Below the pieces are notes generated by a model. That model searched no databases, was not told the DNA's origin, and saw only the letters and a list, made by a program, of their open reading frames with translations. 64,000 bases of DNA from Paenibacillus brevis (GTDB lineage: Bacteria > Bacillota > Bacilli > Paenibacillales > Paenibacillaceae), in NCBI RefSeq assembly GCF_018919145.1, contig NZ_JAHLQJ010000001.1, positions 124,001 to 188,000 of the forward strand, in the 5' to 3' direction. Shown here piece after piece: positions 17,273 to 26,700 of this stretch; the stretch's first letter is position 1; every line of letters begins with the position of its first letter. The translations under genes and the position numbers were made by a program.

Positions 17273-17312
17273 ATAATACAACACGAGTTCTATTTTGTAA
17301 AAACGTTTGCAC
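17273..17312 (-). promoter_or_regulatory. malEFG promoter with MalR-type operator
   Basis: Minus-strand TTTACA (17301-17296), 17 bp and TATTAT (17278-17273) form the promoter. The operator GTAAAAACGTTTGCAC (17297-17312) overlaps the -35, its CG centre 3.5 bases upstream, exactly as at the amylase promoter. Confidence 0.7.
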
Positions 17313-17421
17313 ACGTGCTTATTGGGTAATTACCTTTAATTTTCTTTCAAATACTTCGATATACTCTCTATTTCATAATAAATCACAATTATTATTTGTG
17401 TGCTCCTTTCTTTTTCATAGC

Positions 17422-17450
17422 TTGTACCTTCGAAAAACCAATGTTATAAT
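17422..17450 (+). promoter_or_regulatory. Neopullulanase promoter
   Basis: TTGTAC (17422-17427), a 17-bp spacer and TATAAT (17445-17450) form a near-consensus sigma-A promoter. I see no CAAACG operator on it, so control may come from the neighbouring malE sites or be weak. Confidence 0.6.
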
Positions 17451-17539
17451 GCCGTTATTTTCCCCACCCCGAATGCAATTATACAACTTGGGGAATGACA
17501 TTGCTGTCAGCTTGACTATCAACTGAGGAGGTTTTTGTT

Positions 17540-19291
17540 ATGCTGCTTGAGGCTGTATTTCACAGGCCAAAGCTGAACTGGTGCTATGCCTATGATCTTG
17601 AGACTATCCACCTTCGCCTGCGCTGTAAAAAAGGGGATTTAACCGAGGTCTCTGCCTGGGTCGGCGATAAATATATGTGGGATCAAAGTAAAGAATTAGT
17701 GCCCATGTCTATCCTTACGTCCGATGAATTGTTTGATTATTGGGAATGTGCTGTTAAACCGCCTTATCGGCGGCTCAAGTATGGATTTCAGTTGAAATCA
17801 GGCGAGGAAACCGTATGGATGAACGAGAATGAGTTCTTTACGGAAGAGCCTATTGAACCAGACCGTTTATTTGAATACCCGTTCATCAATCCTGCTGATG
17901 TCCTCAAAGTACCTGATTGGGTCAAGGATGCAGTATTCTATCAGATCTTTCCGGAGCGTTTTGCCAATGGAAATCCTGACAATGATCCTGAAGGCGTGCT
18001 TCCTTGGGGCGGTAAGCCGGAGCGCGATAATTTCTTTGGCGGGGATCTCCAAGGCGTAATGGATCATCTCGATCACCTTAGCAAGCTGGGTATTACGGCG
18101 ATTTACTTCACTCCCCTATTTCCGGCTACCACAAATCATAAATATGATACGGCTGATTATATGGCGATTGATCCCCATTTCGGTGACTTGGAGACAGCCA
18201 AGCGCTTAGTTCGAGCCTGTCATGACCGGGGAATCCGTGTACTGTTCGATGCCGTCTTCAATCACTCTGGCAAAACCTTCGCCCCCTTTGTCGATGTGCT
18301 GGAGAAGGGAGTTCAATCTCAATACAAGGACTGGTTCTCCGTTCGGCAGTTCCCGCTGGAGGTAAAGGACGGGGTTCCGACCTATGATACGTTTGCCTTT
18401 GAGCCGATGATGCCCAAGCTGAATACCCAGCATCCCGACGTTCAGAAATACTTGCTCGGTGTGGCTGATTTCTGGGTGCGCGAGGTTGGGATCGACGGTT
18501 GGCGGCTGGACGTGGCTGATGAGGTGGATCATCAGTTCTGGAGAGAATTCCGCAAGACGGTCAAAGCCGCGAATCCGGAGGCATATATTCTTGGAGAAAT
18601 ATGGCATGAATCCTCTCCTTGGCTTCAAGGCGATCAATTCGACGCCGTCATGAACTATCCGTTCACGGATGCCGTGCTGGATTTTGTGGTTCGAGGTACT
18701 CTGGATGCGAAGGGCTTTGCCGAGAGTATTGGCAGACAGCTGTCGCGTTACCCTCGTCAGGCCAGCGAGGTCGCCTTCAATTTGCTGGATAGTCACGATA
18801 CTCCACGTTTATTGACGCTGTGCAAGGGAGATAAGCGAAAAATGAAGCTGGCCGCCCTGTTCCAATTCACTTATTCCGGAACGCCTTGTATTTATTATGG
18901 AGATGAGGTCGGACTTGACGGCGGGGCCGATCCGGATTGCCGGAAATGTATGCCTTGGGATCCTCGGGACCAAGATCTTGAACTCTATGAGTTCTACCGC
19001 ACGCTGATTCAAGTTCGCAAAGACTCGGCTCCGCTTCGTACGGGCTCGATTCGCTTTCTGACCGCCGATGCCGGAGGAAGCAAGCTTGTATTTGAACGCA
19101 AGCTCGGCAAGGAACGGGTTATCATGTTGCTGAATAACCTGGATACTGCACAGACGCTAACGGTGAACCACTCGGGTGTAAATTGGACCGATGCGTTGAC
19201 GGGCAGCATCTATGAAGCCTCTGAGGAGGAAAAATCGCTGCAGGTTCGTCTTCCTGCCTATGGATACGCAATCTTAAAAAGACAAATTTAA
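17540..19291 (+). CDS. Neopullulanase / cyclomaltodextrinase / maltogenic amylase, GH13 subfamily 20
   Basis: The 583-residue protein has an N-terminal CBM34-type domain (about residues 1-120) followed by a GH13_20 core. It shows VFYQIFPERFANGNPDNDPEG, DAVFNHSG, GWRLDVADEVDHQF (nucleophile), LGEIWHESSPWL (acid/base) and LLDSHDTPRLL. The N-domain, which forms the dimer and active-site lid in this subfamily, and the absence of a signal peptide mark a cytoplasmic enzyme that hydrolyses cyclodextrins, pullulan fragments and maltodextrins to maltose. It is divergent from malE and upstream of malR. A paralogue lies at 46138-47871. Confidence 0.88.
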   Translation: MLLEAVFHRPKLNWCYAYDLETIHLRLRCKKGDLTEVSAWVGDKYMWDQSKELVPMSILTSDELFDYWECAVKPPYRRLKYGFQLKSGEETVWMNENEFFTEEPIEPDRLFEYPFINPADVLKVPDWVKDAVFYQIFPERFANGNPDNDPEGVLPWGGKPERDNFFGGDLQGVMDHLDHLSKLGITAIYFTPLFPATTNHKYDTADYMAIDPHFGDLETAKRLVRACHDRGIRVLFDAVFNHSGKTFAPFVDVLEKGVQSQYKDWFSVRQFPLEVKDGVPTYDTFAFEPMMPKLNTQHPDVQKYLLGVADFWVREVGIDGWRLDVADEVDHQFWREFRKTVKAANPEAYILGEIWHESSPWLQGDQFDAVMNYPFTDAVLDFVVRGTLDAKGFAESIGRQLSRYPRQASEVAFNLLDSHDTPRLLTLCKGDKRKMKLAALFQFTYSGTPCIYYGDEVGLDGGADPDCRKCMPWDPRDQDLELYEFYRTLIQVRKDSAPLRTGSIRFLTADAGGSKLVFERKLGKERVIMLLNNLDTAQTLTVNHSGVNWTDALTGSIYEASEEEKSLQVRLPAYGYAILKRQI

Positions 19292-19366
19292 GCATAGCTC
19301 GCTACAGACCGTTCCATGCACTTCTTGCCTCTGAGCGGCCTGACCCTGGTTCGCAGTCTTATTTTT

Positions 19367-19484
19367 CGCGCAAACGTTTGTATTTTTTAAGTATTTTTGC
19401 CAGATCCAAAGATTGATCGCCCTGTGTATCTATTTACTTTCCTGAATCTTTAGATTAATATTACAATGTAAAGCAAACGGTTCC
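19367..19484 (+). promoter_or_regulatory. malR upstream region with two operator-like sites
   Basis: CGCGCAAACGTTTGTA contains the perfect palindrome CAAACGTTTG (19371-19380). GCAAACGGTTCC (19473-19484) is a second, degenerate site next to the ribosome-binding site. TACAAT (19462-19467) is a possible -10. The layout suggests that MalR regulates its own gene. Confidence 0.55.
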
Positions 19485-19500
19485 ACAGAGGAGGTTTTTT

Positions 19501-20535
19501 ATGGCTGTAACTATAAAAGATGTTGCTAAAAAGGCCGGTGTTTCCCCCTCTACGGTGTCCCGGGTGCTATCCAATCATCCAAGAATTAGTATCGAAACTT
19601 CGAGAAAAGTCAAAGAAATCATGGATCAACTTGGTTATCACCCCAATATCATGGCTAAGAGCCTGGTCTCCAAGACGACGAACAGCATATGCATTATGCT
19701 TCCGAAGTCTGCCGAGGAGCTCTTCTCAAATTACTTCTTTATGGAGTTGATTCGGGGAATTGTCACTCAGGCGAGCAAGCTTGGCTATGATATCCTGATT
19801 AGTTCAGGCGCCAACGAGAAGGAAGAGGTTGAATGTGTCTCCAGGCTGCTGAACGGTCGGCGGGTTGATGGCGTCATTCTATTGTATTCAAGAAAAGATG
19901 ACCCCGTTGTTCGCTTCTTGGAAGAAAACGGTCATCCCTTCGTCCTGATTGGCCGGAGCGAGCATTATCCCGAATGTCTGTCCGTGGATAATGATAATGT
20001 GCAGGCTTCCTATGATGCCACGAAGCATCTTATTTCCTTGGGTCATGAACGTATTGGATTCGTCAGCGGTCCTCCTGACCTTGTCGTATCCAGAGATCGG
20101 CTCAAGGGATATATGAGCGCCTTGAATGATTCCGGATTGGAAATGCGTCCCGAATGGATTGTCGAGGGTGAATTTTTGCAGGAAAGCGGCTATCGGGCGA
20201 TGTCCTTTTTCATGAATTTGCCTAATCGTCCAACAGCCATTGTCGTTATTGACGACGTGGTGGCCTTCGGTGTATTGCGCGGATTGCATGAGCTGAAGTA
20301 CAAGGTGCCGGAAGATTTATGCCTTGTCAGCTTCAATAACATCCCGATCGCCGAGCTCTCCACGCCTCCATTGAGCAGCATTGATATCGGAATCTATAAT
20401 CTGGGCTATACGGCTTCCCAGGTGCTGATCCAGGCGATTCAGAACAACAACGACAAAAAGTATCAGCGCAGACAGATCATCCCTCATCGGCTGATCGTGC
20501 GAGATTCATCCATGTATTCTGTCTCCAAGAAATGA
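19501..20535 (+). CDS. malR: LacI-family regulator of the maltose genes (MalR)
   Basis: The 344-residue protein has an N-terminal LacI helix-turn-helix (MAVTIKDVAKKAGVSPSTVSRVLSNHPRIS), a hinge near residues 45-58 and a periplasmic-binding-protein-like sensor with VDGVILLYSR and RPTAIVVIDDVVAFG. It closely resembles Gram-positive MalR. Its position between neopullulanase and maltose phosphorylase, and the CAAACG palindromes at surrounding promoters, make it the natural repressor of this regulon. That assignment is inferred from context. It has an AGAGGAGG ribosome-binding site and its own terminator. Confidence 0.87.
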   Translation: MAVTIKDVAKKAGVSPSTVSRVLSNHPRISIETSRKVKEIMDQLGYHPNIMAKSLVSKTTNSICIMLPKSAEELFSNYFFMELIRGIVTQASKLGYDILISSGANEKEEVECVSRLLNGRRVDGVILLYSRKDDPVVRFLEENGHPFVLIGRSEHYPECLSVDNDNVQASYDATKHLISLGHERIGFVSGPPDLVVSRDRLKGYMSALNDSGLEMRPEWIVEGEFLQESGYRAMSFFMNLPNRPTAIVVIDDVVAFGVLRGLHELKYKVPEDLCLVSFNNIPIAELSTPPLSSIDIGIYNLGYTASQVLIQAIQNNNDKKYQRRQIIPHRLIVRDSSMYSVSKK

Positions 20536-20551
20536 CTCTACAATGAATAAG

Positions 20552-20580
20552 AGAAGCGACAACCGCTTCTTTTATTTTTC
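20552..20580 (+). terminator. Terminator after malR
   Basis: AGAAGCG (20552-20558) pairs with CGCTTCT (20564-20570), followed by TTTATTTTT. Confidence 0.7.
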
Positions 20581-20587
20581 AAACATT

Positions 20588-20603
20588 GTTCAAACGTTTG
20601 CGC
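20588..20603 (+). promoter_or_regulatory. MalR-type operator before pgmB
   Basis: GTTCAAACGTTTGCGC contains the perfect palindrome CAAACGTTTG (20591-20600). It sits immediately after the malR terminator and 20 bases before the pgmB start. No clear -10 was seen between site and gene. Confidence 0.55.
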
Positions 20604-20623
20604 TAAAAAGGGGGAAATTAATA

Positions 20624-21277
20624 ATGACAACATCAGTCAAGGCTTGCCTGTTCGATCTGGACGGCGTTTTGGTCGATACTGCCAAATATCACTACCTGGC
20701 CTGGAAGCGTCTTGCAGAGGAATTGGGCTTTGATTTTACAGAGCAGGATAATGAACGCCTGAAGGGTGTGAGTCGAATGGCATCCTTGGACATACTTCTT
20801 AGTATCGGCGGAATCAGCCTTGAAGAAGCAGCCAAGCTGGAGCTTGCTGAACGCAAGAACAATTGGTATGTCGACATGATCTCGAAAATGGATCGTTCCG
20901 AGATTTTACCTGGAGCCCTTGAGTTTTTACAGGAATGCCGGAATAACGGAATCAAGGTTGCACTTGGTTCAGCCAGTAAGAATGCAATGACCATTCTCAA
21001 TAATACCGGGTTGACAGCGTATTTTGATGCCATTATCGACGGAACCAAGACCACGGCAGCCAAGCCCGATCCCGAGGTATTCACCCTGGGGGCGGCTGAG
21101 CTTGGAGTAACCCCGGATGAATGCATTGTCTTCGAGGACGCCGAAGCCGGAATTGAGGCCGCGATTCGCGCCGGAATGCGCAGCATTGGTATCGGGTCGG
21201 AAGAAACATTGGGCGAAGCCAATCTGGTCATTCCATCGCTCGAGCAGATGTCCTGCGAACGTCTTACTGGGCTGTAG
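20624..21277 (+). CDS. pgmB: Beta-phosphoglucomutase
   Basis: The 217-residue HAD-superfamily protein has the nucleophile motif CLFDLDGVLVDTAKYHYLAWK, a helical cap (about residues 15-90), the VALGSASKN motif II, and AAKPDPEVF...CIVFEDAEAGIEA, which carry the Lys and Mg-binding Asp pair. It interconverts beta-glucose-1-phosphate and glucose-6-phosphate. It lies directly before maltose phosphorylase, whose product is beta-glucose-1-phosphate, so the pair forms a complete pathway. The ATG at 20624 follows GGGGGAAA; the longer frame from 20543 overlaps the malR terminator and operator and is unlikely. Confidence 0.92.
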   Translation: MTTSVKACLFDLDGVLVDTAKYHYLAWKRLAEELGFDFTEQDNERLKGVSRMASLDILLSIGGISLEEAAKLELAERKNNWYVDMISKMDRSEILPGALEFLQECRNNGIKVALGSASKNAMTILNNTGLTAYFDAIIDGTKTTAAKPDPEVFTLGAAELGVTPDECIVFEDAEAGIEAAIRAGMRSIGIGSEETLGEANLVIPSLEQMSCERLTGL

Positions 21278-21372
21278 GCTGGATAGCTTCTCTTGTTTAT
21301 ACCAGAATGAATTTAATAATGCGAGTTCAAGAAGTCGACTTTTTGAACTACCTCTAAAAGGAGCAGGTTTTC

Positions 21373-23691
21373 ATGAGACAATACTTAAAAATGGATGAAT
21401 GGTCAATTATCGAGGAGTCCTTTGACCCGTCAACCCATGAGATTTCCGAGAGTATTTTCAGCATCGGCAATGGATATATGGGACAGCGGGCTAACTTTGA
21501 AGAAAAGTACAGCGGCGCGTCCCTGCAAGGCAGTTATATGGCCGGTGTCTATTATCCCGATAAAACACGTGTCGGCTGGTGGAAGAACGGGTACCCGGAG
21601 TATTTTGCCAAGGTGCTGAATAGTACGAACTGGATCGGTATTCATGTGCTCCTAGACGGAGTTGCGCTGGATCTGGCTCAATGCCAGGTCAAAGAGTTCG
21701 TCCGTGAACTGAATATGAAGGAAGGCTACCTCTCCCGCCGGTTCACGGCTGTCATGGAGGATGGCAAGGAACTGCAGGTTGAGACCATTCGATTTGTCAG
21801 CATGAAGCGCCATGAAATCGGAGCCATCCGCTATGCGGTCACTCCGCTTAATTTCTCAGGTATTATCACCTTCGTCCCTTATCTGGACGGCGACGTGAAG
21901 AACAAGGATTCCAACTATGAAGAGAAATTCTGGCTTGAGGTTGAGAAAAATGCCGGGCCGGAGCTCTCCTACCTGACTTTGAAGACCAAGAAGCTTGATT
22001 TCCACGTTACTTCGGTAATGTCCTTTGATGTAACAAAGAACGGAACAGCGCTTGATCTCCAGCCTGTGCTTGTTGAGAACGAGAAATATGTGTCCTCCGA
22101 GGTTTCCTTTGAGACGGCTAAAGATGAGACGCTGACTCTTTATAAATATGTTGCCAATGTAACCTCCCGTGATCATGGTCTGGGCCAGCTGGTTGAAGCA
22201 GGGACAGCGGCGCTGTCCGCCGCGAAAACGGCCGGATTCGATATCCTCCTTCAGGAACAGGCTGATGCCTGGGCGGAAAAATGGAAGGGCAGCGATATCA
22301 TTATCGAAGGTGACGTATCGGCACAGCAAGGCATTCGCTTTAATATTTTCCAATTGAATCAAACCTACACGGGCGAAGATGATCGTCTGAACATCGGGCC
22401 TAAAGGCTTCACAGGTGAAAAATATGGCGGCAGCACCTATTGGGATACAGAGGCTTATTGCGTACCTTTCTATCTCAGCACGGCCGATTCGTCCATTGCC
22501 CGCAACTTGCTCATTTATCGTTACAAGCACTTGGAGAAGGCTAAGGAGAACGCCCGCAAGCTTGGCTTCACCAAGGGTGCGCTGTATCCGATGGTGACAA
22601 TGAACGGGGAAGAGTGCCACAACGAGTGGGAAATTACGTTTGAAGAAATTCACCGGAACGGTGCGATTGCCTACGCCATTTATAACTATGTCAATTACAC
22701 TGGAGACAAGGCTTACTTGGGTCAATATGGACTTGAGGTGCTTGCGGAAATTTCCCGGTTCTGGGAAGAGCGCGTTAATTTCTCCAAGGAAAAGGGCAAG
22801 TACGTGATGCTGGGCGTTACCGGGCCGAATGAATACGAGAACAACGTGAATAACAACTGGTACACGAACCGGATCGCGGTCTGGACGCTGGAATATACGC
22901 TGGAAGTGCTGGAGGAGTTAAGCAAGCATGAGCCGGCGCGTCATAAGGAATTGGTTGAGAAGCTAGGCCTTCGCGAAGAAGAAACAAGCAAGTGGAAGGA
23001 TATTATCGCGAATATGTATTATCCGGTGGATAACGAGCGAGGTGTCTTCCTGCAGCAGGACGGCTTCCTGGATAAAGAGCTTGTGCCCGTCAAGGAATTG
23101 GCGCCGGAGCATCTCCCGCTGAACCAGAACTGGTCCTGGGACCGGATTCTCCGCTCTTGCTACATTAAGCAGGCAGATGTGCTTCAAGGGCTGTATTTCC
23201 TAGGAGATCGTTATGATCTGGAGACGAAAAAGCGTAACTTCGACTTCTATGAGCCATTGACGGTTCACGAGTCCTCCTTGTCGCCTTGCGTCCATTCAAT
23301 CCTTGCCTGCGAACTGGGTTACCAGGAGAAGGCTTATGAAATGTACCTGCGCACTGCCCGCCTGGATCTGGACAACTACAACAATGACACGGAAGACGGC
23401 TGCCACACAACAAGTATGGCGGGAACCTGGATGGCCGTTATCCAAGGCTTTGCCGGATTGCGAGCACACAATAACGAACTAGTGCTCCGTCCATTCATAC
23501 CGTCGCACTGGAAATCCTTCTCCTTCAATGTGATGTTTCGGGGAGCTACCTTGAAGGTTAGTGTCGGCGAGAACAGCATTACTGTAACGAACGAGACGGA
23601 TATTCCTGCTGCCGTGCGGATCTATGATGAGAGTTATACGGTAGAAGGTCATAGCGAGGTAGTAGCTGAAAGATCTCAGGTAGTCCTGTAA
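21373..23691 (+). CDS. malP: Maltose phosphorylase, GH65
   Basis: The 772-residue cytoplasmic enzyme has the GH65 layout: N-terminal beta-sandwich (about residues 1-270), a helical linker, the (alpha/alpha)6 barrel (about 320-690) and a short C-terminal beta domain. The catalytic general acid is Glu487 in VTGPNEYENNVNNNWYTN, the same residue number as in the Lactobacillus brevis enzyme as I remember it. It splits maltose with phosphate into glucose and beta-glucose-1-phosphate. It follows pgmB by 95 bases with its own AAAAGGAG site. Trehalose or kojibiose phosphorylase are homologous alternatives; context favours maltose. Confidence 0.9.
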   Translation: MRQYLKMDEWSIIEESFDPSTHEISESIFSIGNGYMGQRANFEEKYSGASLQGSYMAGVYYPDKTRVGWWKNGYPEYFAKVLNSTNWIGIHVLLDGVALDLAQCQVKEFVRELNMKEGYLSRRFTAVMEDGKELQVETIRFVSMKRHEIGAIRYAVTPLNFSGIITFVPYLDGDVKNKDSNYEEKFWLEVEKNAGPELSYLTLKTKKLDFHVTSVMSFDVTKNGTALDLQPVLVENEKYVSSEVSFETAKDETLTLYKYVANVTSRDHGLGQLVEAGTAALSAAKTAGFDILLQEQADAWAEKWKGSDIIIEGDVSAQQGIRFNIFQLNQTYTGEDDRLNIGPKGFTGEKYGGSTYWDTEAYCVPFYLSTADSSIARNLLIYRYKHLEKAKENARKLGFTKGALYPMVTMNGEECHNEWEITFEEIHRNGAIAYAIYNYVNYTGDKAYLGQYGLEVLAEISRFWEERVNFSKEKGKYVMLGVTGPNEYENNVNNNWYTNRIAVWTLEYTLEVLEELSKHEPARHKELVEKLGLREEETSKWKDIIANMYYPVDNERGVFLQQDGFLDKELVPVKELAPEHLPLNQNWSWDRILRSCYIKQADVLQGLYFLGDRYDLETKKRNFDFYEPLTVHESSLSPCVHSILACELGYQEKAYEMYLRTARLDLDNYNNDTEDGCHTTSMAGTWMAVIQGFAGLRAHNNELVLRPFIPSHWKSFSFNVMFRGATLKVSVGENSITVTNETDIPAAVRIYDESYTVEGHSEVVAERSQVVL

Positions 23692-23700
23692 AGATAAATA

Positions 23701-23747
23701 CAACAAGAAACAGCCCTAGCTCTTGCGAGCAGGGCTGTTTCTTGTTG
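23701..23747. terminator. Bidirectional terminator between maltose phosphorylase and the GH85 gene
   Basis: A perfect 17-bp inverted repeat (CAACAAGAAACAGCCCT, 23701-23717, against 23731-23747) separates two convergent genes. The GC-rich stem tip with A/T flanks works in both directions. Confidence 0.85.
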
Positions 23748-23752
23748 ATGTC

Positions 23753-26700
23753 TTATTCCCGATTCAGCAAAAAGTTTATAACGAATTGAGCCGCTTCAGC
23801 TCTTGTTGCAGATTGTGCCGGTGCAAAATGATCCCCTTGTCCTTTAACAAGTCCAAGCTCGGCAGCAGCATGCACACTCGCGCGAGCCCAGGAAGCGATA
23901 CTCGAATCATCCTTGAAACGGGATGATTCAGATGGTGCCGGAGCATCTGCATCCTGCTGAAATTCCAAAGCGCGCATCAGAATGGTAACCATTTCCTGGC
24001 GGCTAATTTCGGCATTCGGTTCGAATCGGTCCGCTGATCGTCCGCTGACTAAGCCGAGTTTCACTAACTTGGCAAGGTCATCCTTATACCAAGCGTCCGA
24101 AGGAACATCATTGAACTTCAACTCGCTCTGTGCCTCCAAATGCAGTGCTTTGGCAACAAGGGTTGTAAATTCTGCCCTAGTAATTGTTCGGCCGGGCTCG
24201 TACTTATTACCTGGTACGCCTTGTACCCAATGCTTAGCCGCAAGGATTTTGATAGCATCTGCCGCCCAATGAGTATGAGAAACATCCTGGAAGTTGACAT
24301 GATACTCCAAAAGCGCGTAGGTTCCTGTCCGCTCAACCTCCAAGCCTATCACATTACCATTTCGGGTTCCCCCCAGATAGGTCAAACTGCCGTTATTATT
24401 AATCAAATAGATTCCCAAGAGATCGGCATTCAGACCGGTAGTAATCGGCATTCCGATTTTTAAAGGCTGAACGGACTCAGTAATTTCTTTTACAGTCGCT
24501 CCTTGATTATTGACAACCTTCAACTCCAGCTTAACCGTCGAGCCCTTAAGCGATATTTCTGAAGTGTTGGAGATGCCAGCCTGATCCAAGGACTTCTGTT
24601 GGATACCGAGTTGCAATTTGTATGTGGAGAAAGGAGAATCCCCCAATAAATCCTTCAATTGCTTCAGCACTTCCGGCGGAATATCCAGGGTCATTGTATC
24701 CGTCTCAATGCGAAGAATGTTTTGATTTAACAGTTCTCCGGCATTTAGAGGCAAGTCGATGCTTGTAACTTCCGGTTTTGCGGCAATAGCTGCGACTCCC
24801 GCCTCGATTGCTTTCTGCAAATCTTTCTCCGAGACAATCATTTGGAATGGGTTCGAAGGAGGCAATGGTGAAGTATCCTCATCTGTCTTTGTTCCCCCGC
24901 TATCTCCACCCGTCCCTTCGTTCGCACCTGTGCCTGGGGATACAGGGACATATAGCTTGAGAATACGGCTCCGAGCCTGTGCCAAATTCTCATAAGCGGT
25001 CCGCAATGTATCGGCTGGGCTATCTGCCGTTAAGGCAATAGCCGTAAGATACGCTGAGCTTGACTTCAACTCGGCAATGGACTGAGCAGTATATACAGCG
25101 TCATTTTTCAATGCCTTGATTTGGTTGATTAGGGAAGATAACAGACTCCATTCCTCCGACTGTTCTGTCTCCACCGTAAATCGTACTTCATCGCTTTCCT
25201 TTACTCCAATATAATCTCGTTCGTACAAGCGGATGGTATGTGTTACTTCAACCTTATAGGTACCCCCGTCGGAAGTCGCTACACTGTCAATTGTATAATC
25301 TGCATTTGTGGCTCCCGCTATAGGAGTTCCATCTTTAAACCATTGATAACTCAATGCTCCCTCACCGGATGCTTGGACTGTAAAGGTTACTGTATCGCCA
25401 ACCTCGGCAGGATTTTTCGAAGCCGCTACCGTATGGATTACCGGATCGGCATTCACGACGAGTGGAGTCACATGCAGGAGCAGCTCATTACTTATTGCTG
25501 CGGAAGGGTTACTGCCTGCTACACCCCGTAGCACTGCCCTGAACAGAGCGCCGTCGTGCTCAGCTTGAGCCGTAAAAGTATAAGTGCCGGAACCTTCTCC
25601 TACCTGGGTCCATGTGTCGGAATCCTTAAGTTTTGCTTCCCAGACCACTTGCTCTACATCGCCGGTGGTACTTACAAACAGAGTAACTTCCTCATTCTCC
25701 TTCACTGTCTTTTCTGCATCCAAATTCCTTTCAAAATCAGGAGCCACGGGATCGGCCGACGTCGGCGTGACAGTTATTGCAGTCTCTGCTTCCCCTGCTC
25801 CTCCTTCTTCGTTAGTGACTATTACTTTATACTTAAACCCATCCATGTCTAGAGTGATCTGCGGGATCGAATAGACGGTATCGGTAACGGCAATGATGTT
25901 GTAGCCTTTCCCCTCATCGACAGCCCATGTATAGGATAATGTTCCTTTACCTGTAGCAACCGCTTTTAAGGCAGCCGCGGCGCCTTCACGGAAGGAGCCC
26001 TCTTTAATAAGCACGACTTCAGGATCCTTAAGCTTCCATTTCGCCGTTAGTGTCAGATCTTGCTTAACGCTATCTGCCGCAAAGTTCCACTTTGTATCGC
26101 CATTATACCAACCCAGGAATTCATATCCTTCTCTGATCATCATTGTTGAGGGTTCACTGAGCTTGGCCCCAAATGCAGAATCCACCGTTGGAACACCAGA
26201 CTCTCCCCCATTCGGATCAAAGGTTACCGTATAACGCTCCTTCCCCCGCAGATATACCGGCTCCGACTTGTTCCCCGCGTAGTCCTCCATCACCACATAG
26301 ATATTTTCTGCGGACGAGCTGAAGCTCAAGCTGGCTTTGGTGGTTCGCCCGCGTATGATCCGGTCTTTATTCCCGGCAGCACCGCTGATATAGGTTACCG
26401 GGAAGCTTTTTAGTACCCCATTCTCATAGAAGTACATATAACGCCAATCCCTGGTATTCGGCATCGGCAAGCTTAAGGTATTTCCGTTCCAAGACCATGG
26501 TTCTGCGTAAGGCTCGGCAATCTTATCGATAAAGTTCCCGTTGGCCATTACAGACTGTCCGCCTGCTAAAGAAACCGTAACCAGGTAATCGTCGCCATTT
26601 ATCGGCATATTGTTAAACACAGCAGATACGGAGCCGGACGGAACGACTGTTTGTTCACTTACGGGTTGTTCCGTTGTGGTCCAATTTCGGGATGCCACGC

